In this document: positions 21,572 to 30,038 of the stretch, piece by piece
Layout: each line of letters begins with the position of its first letter
How positions within the stretch are numbered: position 1 is the stretch's first letter
Assembly: GCF_023231945.1 (NCBI RefSeq)
Contig: NZ_JAJLJH010000002.1
Coordinates: 248,001 to 312,000, forward strand
Origin: Scleromatobacter humisilvae
GTDB taxonomy: Bacteria; Pseudomonadota; Gammaproteobacteria; Burkholderiales; Burkholderiaceae_C
DNA length: 64,000 nt
Direction: 5' to 3'
Notes under the pieces: generated by a model
Database searches by the model: none
What the model was told of the DNA's origin: nothing
The model's input: only the letters and a program-made list of their open reading frames with translations
Program-made: the position numbers and the translations under genes

Positions 21572-21624
21572 CTGAGGGATCGGAACCGGCACGACCGTCG
21601 GCAACTCTTGCGCGCGCGTGGCCG

Positions 21625-21639
21625 CGGTACGTCGCTTGC
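21625..21639 (+). promoter_or_regulatory. Sigma-54-type promoter before the glycine-zipper lipoprotein
   Basis: CGGTACGTCGCTTGC matches GG, A, C, G and TTGC with GG-N10-GC spacing. It is 49 bp before the ATG at 21688. Confidence 0.55.
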
Positions 21640-21687
21640 CAGTTTCGGGGCATCGGGCCGTCGCCCGCCACCCACAAGGAACTGACC

Positions 21688-21897
21688 ATGACCTCCACCC
21701 GAATCCACTCCATGATCGCCGGCCTGGCCCTCGTCGCCACCCTGGGCGCCTGCTCCGACATGACGCCGCGCGAACACAGCACCGCCGTTGGCGCGGGCGT
21801 CGGCGGCGTCGCCGGCGCCGTGCTGACCGGCACGCCTGAAGGCGCCGCGGTCGGCGCCGCGGCCGGCGGCGTGATCGGCAACCAGATCAAGCGCTGA
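21688..21897 (+). CDS. Small glycine-zipper lipoprotein (OsmB-like)
   Basis: 69 residues. A lipoprotein signal ends at the lipobox LGAC (Cys near residue 22). The mature part is a glycine zipper (VGAGVGGVAGAVL, EGAAVGAAAGGVIGNQ), as in OsmB and related outer-membrane lipoproteins induced by osmotic or stationary-phase stress. CAAGGA precedes the ATG. It stands alone between divergent sigma-54-like promoters and a terminator. Confidence 0.8.
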   Translation: MTSTRIHSMIAGLALVATLGACSDMTPREHSTAVGAGVGGVAGAVLTGTPEGAAVGAAAGGVIGNQIKR

Positions 21898-21915
21898 TCG
21901 CTCCTGACCAGAAGA

Positions 21916-21940
21916 AACGGCACCCGCGGGTGCCGTTCTT
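21916..21940. terminator. Bidirectional terminator hairpin
   Basis: A perfect 10-bp inverted repeat (AACGGCACCC / GGGTGCCGTT) with minimal loop and flanking A/T-rich bases lies between the convergent lipoprotein and NtrC-type genes. Confidence 0.75.
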
Positions 21941-21956
21941 CTTGACGGAGGCCGGA

Positions 21957-23402
<1,446 letters not shown>

Positions 23403-23621
23403 GGCAGTCAGTTTCTTCTGGCGGTCGGTCGGCTTGCCGCGAGGGCAGGGGCTCGGCGGGCGTTCCCTCAACCCTCGGGGGCACCGCCCGGCGTCGGCTG
23501 AAGTCCAGTGAAGGATACGCCGAGTCAGAGGTGATTCTGCACATGGTCGAGCGAGACGCTTGTCAGACGATAGCTCGACCGCTGGGGGATGTTCACCTAC
23601 GGTCCAGGGGTGCAGCTGCTC

Positions 23622-23636
23622 GGGAATGGAGATTGC
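23622..23636 (+). promoter_or_regulatory. Sigma-54-type promoter before the GlsB-like gene
   Basis: GGGAATGGAGATTGC has GG-N10-GC and TTGC. It is 64 bp before the ATG at 23700, in the 297-bp gap divergent from the NtrC-type gene; I see no gene in that gap. Confidence 0.55.
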
Positions 23637-23699
23637 CGTCGAGCTGGCGACGCCCGGCGTTCACTGAACAATTGCTCACCCGCAAAGGAACTTTTCGTC

Positions 23700-23969
23700 A
23701 TGCTGCACATCGTCATCTGGCTGGTCGTCGGCGCGTTCGTCGGACTGGTCTCCGGACTGCTGATGCGGGGCAACGACGACCAGAGCGTGTTCGTCAACGT
23801 GCTGGTGGGCGTGCTGGGGGCGCTGATCGCCGGCTGGATCGTCGCGCCGTACTTCGGGCTGCACGCGGGCGACCCGAAGGTGCTCGACTTCGGCGCGCTG
23901 TCGGTCGCGCTCGTGGGCGCGATCATCTCGCTGGCGCTGTTGAGCGTCGTGCGCAGTCGACGCCGTTGA
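23700..23969 (+). CDS. GlsB/YeaQ/YmgE-family stress membrane protein
   Basis: 89 residues with three membrane helices: IVIWLVVGAFVGLVSGLLM, VLVGVLGALIAGWIVAPYFG and ALSVALVGAIISLALLSVV. The pattern of a glycine-rich first helix, short loop with RGNDD, and basic C-terminus (RSRRR) is that of transglycosylase-associated YeaQ/GlsB proteins, commonly induced by acid or stationary-phase stress. AAAGGA lies upstream of the ATG. Function at molecular level is unknown. Confidence 0.9.
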   Translation: MLHIVIWLVVGAFVGLVSGLLMRGNDDQSVFVNVLVGVLGALIAGWIVAPYFGLHAGDPKVLDFGALSVALVGAIISLALLSVVRSRRR

Positions 23970-23977
23970 GTCGCAGG

Positions 23978-23992
23978 TGGCATATGGGTTGC
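23978..23992 (+). promoter_or_regulatory. Sigma-54-type promoter before the acidic small protein
   Basis: TGGCATATGGGTTGC matches TGGCA and TTGC with exact spacing. It begins 9 bp after the GlsB-like stop and lies 55 bp before the ATG at 24033. Confidence 0.6.
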
Positions 23993-24032
23993 CGAACCAG
24001 ACGGTAGCAACAGCTTTCCACTGGAGACCCCC

Positions 24033-24395
24033 ATGCCCGCACCCTCCATCCGACCCGCCGCCGATCCGCTCGACGACATCGACCGCGAATCCGGTGGCGT
24101 CGACGACGTCATGGCGCGCCAGGACCGGGCCGACCTGCCCGGCGAGCGCTCCGATCAACCCAAGTCCGGCAAGGGCGACATCTATCTCGATGCGGCGCGC
24201 GAAGTGGCGCGCGAGTCGGTGATCCCGAGCCAGGAGGCGCTGGACGCCGATCGCGACGCCGAGCGCGTCGTCGACGGCGACCCCGACATCGATCTCGCGC
24301 GCGACAGCCTCGCGCCCGCGGAGGCCGGCCTCGGCCCCGACGACGACGACACGATCGACGAGACCGAACGCGCCGGCGACGATTCCATTCGCTGA
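24033..24395 (+). CDS. Acidic, probably disordered small protein, function unknown
   Basis: 120 residues, very rich in Asp, Glu, Ala, Arg and Pro and almost lacking hydrophobic stretches. Blocks such as DVMARQDRADLPGERSDQP and DDDDTIDETERAGDD dominate. It resembles hydrophilin-like stress proteins in composition, but I recognise no family. GGAGAC lies before the ATG. It has its own sigma-54-like promoter and a terminator hairpin downstream. Confidence 0.65.
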   Translation: MPAPSIRPAADPLDDIDRESGGVDDVMARQDRADLPGERSDQPKSGKGDIYLDAAREVARESVIPSQEALDADRDAERVVDGDPDIDLARDSLAPAEAGLGPDDDDTIDETERAGDDSIR

Positions 24396-24431
24396 AGTTC
24401 CTGCGTTGGCGCCTGGACAGCGTCCTCGCTC

Positions 24432-24462
24432 GCGGCTCGCCCTGCAAGGGGCGGGCCGCTTT
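24432..24462. terminator. Terminator hairpin between convergent genes
   Basis: An 11-bp stem (GCGGCTCGCCC / GGGCGGGCCGC, one G-T pair) with loop TGCAA is followed by TTT. It is placed between the acidic protein and the Nramp-like gene. Confidence 0.55.
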
Positions 24463-24467
24463 CACGT

Positions 24468-25772
24468 TCAGGCGGTGACGGCCATGCCGACGACGCAGGC
24501 CGCCATGACGGCCGTGGTGATCCAGCCCATCGTGCGCAGCGTTCCCGATATCGCGAACCTGCCCATCGCCTTTTGCTTGGCGGCCACGAGCATCACCGCT
24601 GCCAGCATCGGCACCGCGATCACGCCGTTGATCACCGCCGTCCAGAACAGCGCCTTGATCGGGTTGACGTGCACGAAGTTCATCGCGGTGCCCACGAGGG
24701 TGGCGACCGCGATGACGGCGTAGAAGCCGCGGGCCTTGCCCGGCTTGCTCTCGAGGCTGCTCTTCCACTGCATCGTCTCGCCCACGGCGTAGGCCGCGCT
24801 GCCCGCGAGCACCGGCACCGCGAGGAGGCCGGTGCCGACGATACCCATAGCGAACAGCGCCGACGCGAACTGACCCGCCACCGGCTTGAGCGCCTGCGCG
24901 GTCTGGGCGGCGCTCTCGATGTCGTGCACGCCGTGCGCGTGCAGCGTGGCGGCGGTCGTCAGGATGATGAAGAAGGCGACGACGTTGGACGCGCCCATGC
25001 CCAGGTAGGTATCGACGCCGATGCGGTGCAGCTGCTCGGTCGCCTGGTGCGGCGCCTCGAGCAGCGGCTTGTCCTCGTCGCAGGCATCGAGGTCCTCGAC
25101 CTCCTGCGAGGCCTGCCAGAAGAACAGGTACGGGCTGATCGTCGTGCCGAAGATCGCGACGATCGCGGTGACGGCGGCCTTGTCGAACGAGAGCTTCGGC
25201 AGGAAGGTGTCGTGCAGCACCTGGCCCCACGGGATCTTCACGAAGAAGCCGATGGCCAGGTAGGCGAACAGCGCCAGCGTCAGCCACTTGAGCACGTGAA
25301 CGTAGCGGTGGTACGGCACCATCACCTCGAGCACGACCGACAGCAGGCCGAAGGCCACCGTGTACCAGCCGGCCTCGCCGGGCAGCAGCAGGCGCACGGC
25401 CGCGCCCATGGCGCCGAGGTCGGCGCCGATGTTGATGGTGTTGGCCACCAGCAGCAGCAACACCAGCGGATACAGCGCCCAGCGCGGATAGTGCTCGCGC
25501 AGGTTGCCGGCCAGGCCCTTGCCGGTGACGCGCCCGATGCGCGCGCAGATCAGCTGCGCCGCCACCATCAACGGGTACGAGAACACCATCGTCCACAGCA
25601 TGCCGGTGCCGAACTGCGCGCCGACCTGCGAATAGGTGCCGATGCCGCTGGGGTCGTCGTCGGACGCGCCGGTGAGCAGGCCGGGGCCGACGAGGGCGGC
25701 GAGGCCCTTCTTCTTGCCGTCGCCGTCGCCTGCGGAACGTGTGTTCGGGACGGCGGCGGCGATGGGCTTCAT
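24468..25772 (-). CDS. Nramp-related divalent metal transporter
   Basis: 434 residues with about 11 membrane helices in the LeuT-type fold. The first helix reads GASDDDPSGIGTYSQVGAQFG where classical Mn/Fe Nramp proteins have D-P-G-N. The sixth helix reads FGTTISPYLFFWQASQE where they have M-P-H. Both metal-binding motifs are therefore altered, so manganese transport should not be assumed; Mg2+ or other ions are possible in this clade. The start is ATG 25772; the in-frame TTG at 25787 lies inside the candidate promoter. Confidence 0.85.
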   Translation of the reverse strand: MKPIAAAVPNTRSAGDGDGKKKGLAALVGPGLLTGASDDDPSGIGTYSQVGAQFGTGMLWTMVFSYPLMVAAQLICARIGRVTGKGLAGNLREHYPRWALYPLVLLLLVANTINIGADLGAMGAAVRLLLPGEAGWYTVAFGLLSVVLEVMVPYHRYVHVLKWLTLALFAYLAIGFFVKIPWGQVLHDTFLPKLSFDKAAVTAIVAIFGTTISPYLFFWQASQEVEDLDACDEDKPLLEAPHQATEQLHRIGVDTYLGMGASNVVAFFIILTTAATLHAHGVHDIESAAQTAQALKPVAGQFASALFAMGIVGTGLLAVPVLAGSAAYAVGETMQWKSSLESKPGKARGFYAVIAVATLVGTAMNFVHVNPIKALFWTAVINGVIAVPMLAAVMLVAAKQKAMGRFAISGTLRTMGWITTAVMAACVVGMAVTA

Positions 25773-25783
25773 GCCGCGCCACG

Positions 25784-25798
25784 GCAATGGCCGTGCCG
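25784..25798 (-). promoter_or_regulatory. Sigma-54-type promoter next to the Nramp-like gene
   Basis: Minus-strand CGGCACGGCCATTGC differs from TGGCACG-N4-TTGC only in the first base. The predicted start of transcription is almost at the ATG (25772), so the mRNA would be nearly leaderless, or the true start is elsewhere. Confidence 0.45.
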
Positions 25799-25854
25799 GG
25801 CGTTCAGGTCACACTCGGGGTTGCAATGAGCATGCGCGAAAAGGGGAGCACGAG

Positions 25855-26148
25855 ATGAACTGGCTGACCCACCGGGTTCTCGCCGGCGCGGCGATGCTGA
25901 TGGCATTCGTGGCGATCGGGCTGACCGTCACGTCCGATTTCCATCGCGATCGCCTGGATCTGGCCCGACACACGCTGATGGCGGCTGCCATCCCGCTGGT
26001 GCTCTCGGCGCTGATCGCGCTTCGCCTTCGAAAGCGGGAGTGGCGCGACCGACCCGAGAAGGCGCGCCGGCTGGCACTGATCCCTTATGCGACCGCGCTG
26101 ACCTGGGCCGTGCTGCTCGTGCCGATCCTGGGCTTGACGTTCGATTGA
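25855..26148 (+). CDS. Small three-helix membrane protein, function unknown
   Basis: 97 residues with three hydrophobic helices: VLAGAAMLMAFVAIGLTV, LMAAAIPLVLSALIAL and YATALTWAVLLVPILGL, separated by basic loops. No family recognised. AAGGGGAG precedes the ATG, a strong ribosome site. It is divergent from the Nramp-like gene and convergent with the dihaem protein. Confidence 0.65.
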   Translation: MNWLTHRVLAGAAMLMAFVAIGLTVTSDFHRDRLDLARHTLMAAAIPLVLSALIALRLRKREWRDRPEKARRLALIPYATALTWAVLLVPILGLTFD

Positions 26149-26164
26149 GCGTCGGCCGTCGCAC

Positions 26165-27238
26165 CTAGTCGCAGGCACGGGAGGATTCGTCGGCTGGTGG
26201 ATCCGCGGAAAGCGTGCGCAGGAATGCGACGAGGTCGCGTCGTTCGAGCGCCGTCAGCAGCGGCGGTTCCAGGCCAGGATCGGCGGCGTGGGGCTGCACC
26301 GCGTCGCACAGGCGCGCGGCGCTGCCGTCGTGGAACCAGGGGCCGGTGGCCGCGACGTCGCGCAGCCCCGGCGTGCGGAACCGGTTCGCCGGCTCGCCGG
26401 CGTGGCCGGGGTCGAGCACGCCGGGCGCGGTCATCGAATGCACCAGCGAGACGTGGAACGCGTCGTCGCCCAAGGTCGGGCCGGCGTGGCAGGCCGAGCA
26501 CCCGGCGCGACCGACGAACAGCCGCAGTCCGCGGCGGGCGGCGGCGGGGAATGCGTCGGACGTCGCCGGTTCGATGCCGGCGCCGGCGAGGCGGTCGCGC
26601 CAGTCGTCGAAAGGCGCGCGCGGCGTCGCGAGGGTCTCGACATAGGCGGACAGCGCGAGGCCGACCTCGCGCAGCACGCGCTCGTCGTCCGTACCGGGCG
26701 GCGCACCGAAGATGCGGGCATGCCGGGCCGAAAGCGCGGCGTCGCTCCGGATCAGGGCCGCGACCTGCGCCGCGTCCGCGGGCATCTCGCGCGGATCCTG
26801 CAGCGGCCGCAGGCTCTGCTGCCAGAGCTGGTCGCGCGCGCCGTCCCAGCCGTAGCGGCGATGGCGCGCGGCGTCGAGCAGGCTGGGCGTATTGCGCGAG
26901 CCGGCGGCCACGCCCTGGGCGACGACGCGGCCGTCGGCGAAGTGGCGCCACGGCTCGTGGCAGCTGGCGCAGCGCAGGCCGGTCGGCGACAGGCGCGGGC
27001 TGTGGAACAGCGCTTCGCCGAACGCGATGCCCTCCGGACTGCCTGACGCGGGATTGGCGGCGTCGCGAACCGGCGCGGGCGGCCACGGGCCGAGCGCGAG
27101 GATCGCGGCGCGCTCGGAGGGCGTCAGCGCCGCGGCGTCAGTGGCGGCCGCCGGCGTGTTGCCCGCGAGCACCAGCAGCGCGACCAGCACCGCGCCGGCG
27201 AGCAGGGCACCGGCCGCCGCAGCCAGCGAGCGTCGCAT
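26165..27238 (-). CDS. Dihaem cytochrome c peroxidase/MauG-family protein
   Basis: 357 residues. An N-terminal hydrophobic export signal (residues 4-26) is followed by two haem c sites: C90-A-S-C-H94 and later CSACH. LSPTGLRCASCHEPW and RNTPSLLDAARHRRYGWDG are typical of the bacterial CcpA/MauG superfamily, as is RFRTPGLRDVAATGPWFHDGSA. It acts in the periplasm; substrate (peroxide or protein oxidation) is not readable. It lies 7 bp after the TPR gene and likely forms a unit with it. Confidence 0.85.
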   Translation of the reverse strand: MRRSLAAAAGALLAGAVLVALLVLAGNTPAAATDAAALTPSERAAILALGPWPPAPVRDAANPASGSPEGIAFGEALFHSPRLSPTGLRCASCHEPWRHFADGRVVAQGVAAGSRNTPSLLDAARHRRYGWDGARDQLWQQSLRPLQDPREMPADAAQVAALIRSDAALSARHARIFGAPPGTDDERVLREVGLALSAYVETLATPRAPFDDWRDRLAGAGIEPATSDAFPAAARRGLRLFVGRAGCSACHAGPTLGDDAFHVSLVHSMTAPGVLDPGHAGEPANRFRTPGLRDVAATGPWFHDGSAARLCDAVQPHAADPGLEPPLLTALERRDLVAFLRTLSADPPADESSRACD

Positions 27239-27245
27239 CGCCCGG

Positions 27246-27812
27246 CTACTTGCTGCCCACCGTCTCCGCATGCGCGGACTTCCAGCTGGCGACCGCGCGC
27301 TTGAGCGCCGAGTACTCCGAGCACGGCGTGAAGCAGAGCTTGTCGAGCGCCTTCAGGTGCTCCTCGGCCTGCGCGATGTTGCCGGTCATCAGGTAGGCCT
27401 CGCCCATGTACTCGTGCGCGCCGCGATGCTTCGGGTTGATCGCGAGGGCCTTGTCGTAGTTCAGGAAGGCGGCGTCGAGGTTGCCGGACCTGCGATAGGC
27501 GTAGCCGAGCCAGTTGTGCGCGTCGGCGTCGTGATCGTGCTCCGGGCTGCGCGAGATGTAGGACTCGAGCAGCGTGATCGCCTGCGGGAAGTGCTCGGCG
27601 TGGATCTCGTCGACGGCCTGGCTGTATTCCGGATCGACCGAGGACAGCTGGCCGTTGCTCAGCGTGGTCATCCCGCCGCCCCCACCACCGCCGCCTCCGC
27701 CTCCGCCGCCCCCACCCCCGCCACCGCCGGAGGCGAATGCGGGGGCCGCGAAGCCGGCGGCCAGCAGCAACACGAAGGACAGGCGGGCGAATGGATGCGA
27801 AAGCGATGGCAT
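27246..27812 (-). CDS. Exported TPR-repeat protein with poly-glycine run
   Basis: 188 residues. Signal peptide 1-27 (LSFVLLLAAGFAAPAFA). Nineteen consecutive glycines follow immediately, then TPR-like helices at about 60-165 (AHNWLGYAYRRSGNLDAAF, GAHEYMGEAYLMTGNIAQAEEHL). A Cys pair (CFTPC) lies near the end. The TPR part suggests protein binding in the periplasm, perhaps with the dihaem protein encoded 7 bp downstream; this partnership is inferred from context only. Confidence 0.8.
   Translation of the reverse strand: MPSLSHPFARLSFVLLLAAGFAAPAFASGGGGGGGGGGGGGGGGGGGMTTLSNGQLSSVDPEYSQAVDEIHAEHFPQAITLLESYISRSPEHDHDADAHNWLGYAYRRSGNLDAAFLNYDKALAINPKHRGAHEYMGEAYLMTGNIAQAEEHLKALDKLCFTPCSEYSALKRAVASWKSAHAETVGSK
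27672..27728 (-). repeat. Nineteen-codon poly-glycine tract
   Basis: A run of Gly codons with mixed third bases inside the TPR gene, directly after the signal peptide. The mixed codons make simple slippage less likely than in a pure repeat. Confidence 0.9.
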
Positions 27813-27878
27813 GAGGAACTCCTCTGGACGTTGTGGCGGTGTCCGAGGTGGATGCCGGCGCCGCCCGCGGCGGTTCAC

Positions 27879-28787
27879 TCAGGCATCGGGCACGCGCATC
27901 GCGTCGACCAGCGTGGCCTGCCAGCCCGCCGCCGCCACCGGCCGCCAGACCAGGTGCGCCTGCTCCACGCACGTGAACGGGCAGTCGGAGACGCGGACCT
28001 GCACGAGCCCGCTTTCCTTCAGCGCGAACGCAGGCAGGTAGGCCAGCGCGTGGCCCTGGCGCACGAGGCTCAGCAGCACCTGCAGGTCGTCGATCCAGTA
28101 GCGGATGCGGCGCGGCAGCTGGTCGTCGCGCCAGCCGTCGGCGCGCGTGCCGCGCGGCTGGCCGCCCAGCATCGAGCGGCTCGGGCAGGCGAAATCGTGC
28201 GCGAGCACGCGGGCGGACGACGCGCGGGCGCTGCCGCCGCGCGCCTTGAGCGCCAGCGGATGCGTCGGGCCGGCGGCGACCTGCATCGTCAACGCGCCGA
28301 GCGCGATCGCCTCGAAGCCGGAGGCGGCGCGCGCGTTGCGCAGCGGCTCGTCGGTGACGATCGCGAAGTCGACCTCGCCGCGCGCGAGCGCCGCCAGCGC
28401 GTCGTCTTCCCACGCCGGGCGCAGCGCCAGGCTCGAATCGCGCCAGCGCGCCGACAGCGCCGCCGCGATCGCGGCGCCGAAGCGCCACTGCAGCAGCGGC
28501 GGTGCGGCGATGCGGCAACGCACGCCGAAGTCGGCGCCCTCGAACTCCGCGCGGGTCTGCTCGGCCAGCGCCAGCAACGCCAGCGCCCGTTCGCGCAGCC
28601 GCTGGCCGGCGGCATTGAGCCGCAGCGACTTGCCGGCGCGGTCGAACAAGGGCGCGTGCAGGGCGTCCTCGAGCCGGCGGATGGCGCGCGACACGGCCGA
28701 CGGCGTCAGGTTGAGCTCGCCGGCGGCTTCGAGCAGCGTCCTGTGGCGGGTCGCGGTGACGAAAAGGCGAAGATCGGAGAATTCCAT
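27879..28787 (-). CDS. LysR-family transcriptional regulator
   Basis: 302 residues. The N-terminal winged helix-turn-helix reads FVTATRHRTLLEAAGELNLTPSAVSRAIRRLE, followed by PLFDRAGKSLRLNAAG. A periplasmic-binding-like effector domain spans about 90-295. It is divergent from the CurA-type reductase gene at 28885, the classic LysR arrangement, so it probably controls that gene. The effector is unknown. Confidence 0.9.
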   Translation of the reverse strand: MEFSDLRLFVTATRHRTLLEAAGELNLTPSAVSRAIRRLEDALHAPLFDRAGKSLRLNAAGQRLRERALALLALAEQTRAEFEGADFGVRCRIAAPPLLQWRFGAAIAAALSARWRDSSLALRPAWEDDALAALARGEVDFAIVTDEPLRNARAASGFEAIALGALTMQVAAGPTHPLALKARGGSARASSARVLAHDFACPSRSMLGGQPRGTRADGWRDDQLPRRIRYWIDDLQVLLSLVRQGHALAYLPAFALKESGLVQVRVSDCPFTCVEQAHLVWRPVAAAGWQATLVDAMRVPDA

Positions 28788-28884
28788 GAGTGCCTGCGGC
28801 GCAACGATCTGTGCATTTTGATTGCTTTACTGGAATCTTGCCAGGCTTCATGATCCGGCCATCCTGCAAGCCGGAGTCCGCCTC

Positions 28885-29934
28885 ATGTCCACCCCATTCG
28901 TTCCCGCCAGCACCGCCGAGATCCACCGCCGCTGGCTCTATCGCCGCCATCCGGCGGGCGTCGTCGGGCCGGAGCACTACGAGCTCGTCGAGGCGCCGCT
29001 GTCGCTGGAGCTGTCGGACGGCGAGGCGCTGGTGCGCATGCGCTACGTGTCGGTAGATCCCTACATGCGCATCAACCAGTCGCTCAAGCCGACCTACAAC
29101 GAGTTGCCGCATGCGCTGGACACCGTGCAGACCGCCGGCGCCGTGGGCCAGGTGGTGGCGTCGAAGTCGGCGGCGTTCGCGCCGGGCGACTGGGTCGAGG
29201 GCATGATGGGCTGGCAGACGCACGCGCGCGTGCACCAGGGCGCGCTGCGCAAGCTCGACCCGGCGCTGGCGCCGGTCAGCACTGCACTCGGCGTGCTGGG
29301 CATGCCGGGACGCACCGCCTGGTTCGGCCTGACCGAATCGGGGCGGCCGCATGCGGGCGAGGTCGTCGTCGTCTCCGGCGCGGCCGGCGCCGTCGGCTCG
29401 CTGGTGGCGCAGTTCGCCAAGCGCCACGGCTGCCGCGTGCTGGGCATCGCCGGCGGCGCCGCGAAGTGCGACTGGCTCACCGGCACGCTGGGGCTGGACT
29501 GGGCGCTGGACTACAAGGCCTTCGAGTCTGCGGACGCGCTGTCCGCGGCGATCAAGCAGCGCACCGGCGGCGTCGACGTCTACTTCGACAACGTCGGCGG
29601 CTGGATCACCGACGCCATCATCCCCATCATCAACCGGCGAGCGCGCATCGTGATCTGCGGCACGATCAGCCAGTACTCGGGCGGCCTGGACGTGCCCGAG
29701 CTGGGCCCGCGCTTCCTGCACCACATGCTGTACCAGCGCGCCACGATCCAGGGCATGCTGGCGCGCGACTACCTGCACCGGATGGACGAGATGATCCGCA
29801 TCACCGGCCCGTGGGTGCAGCGCGGCGAGATCGTGTTCGAGGAGACCGTCGTCCACGGCTTCGACAAGCTGCCGGCGACGCTGAACCAGCTGTTCACGGG
29901 CGACCATCGCGGCAAGCTGCTAGTCGAAGTCTGA
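28885..29934 (+). CDS. NADP-dependent alkenal/one oxidoreductase, zinc-free MDR family (CurA-like)
   Basis: 349 residues. The N-terminal GroES-like part carries VSVDPYMRINQS, typical of leukotriene B4 dehydrogenase/CurA proteins. The Rossmann part has VVVSGAAGAVGSLVAQFAK and later DVYFDNVGGWITDAIIPII. No catalytic zinc Cys cluster is seen, as expected. Such enzymes reduce C=C bonds of alpha,beta-unsaturated carbonyls, often in aldehyde detoxification. Start at ATG 28885 has GGAGT upstream. LysR divergent neighbour suggests substrate induction. Confidence 0.88.
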   Translation: MSTPFVPASTAEIHRRWLYRRHPAGVVGPEHYELVEAPLSLELSDGEALVRMRYVSVDPYMRINQSLKPTYNELPHALDTVQTAGAVGQVVASKSAAFAPGDWVEGMMGWQTHARVHQGALRKLDPALAPVSTALGVLGMPGRTAWFGLTESGRPHAGEVVVVSGAAGAVGSLVAQFAKRHGCRVLGIAGGAAKCDWLTGTLGLDWALDYKAFESADALSAAIKQRTGGVDVYFDNVGGWITDAIIPIINRRARIVICGTISQYSGGLDVPELGPRFLHHMLYQRATIQGMLARDYLHRMDEMIRITGPWVQRGEIVFEETVVHGFDKLPATLNQLFTGDHRGKLLVEV

Positions 29935-30038
29935 GGAAATACCGGGCGGGGGTACGGCTGCCCGATCATGGGTAGCAACACCGACTCGCCGCGGACGAGC
30001 ATCGGCGCTATCCTGGGCCCAACACTCCGGCCTCCAGG

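Noticed and set aside
21588-21602. GGCACG...GGC as a further sigma-54 element
   Set aside because: Spacing is 11 rather than 10 bases and the -12 block is not TTGC; the element at 21625 is better.
29945-29965. GG-N10-GC before the kinase at 30039
   Set aside because: The rest does not match: the -24 block is a run of G and the -12 block is CTGC.
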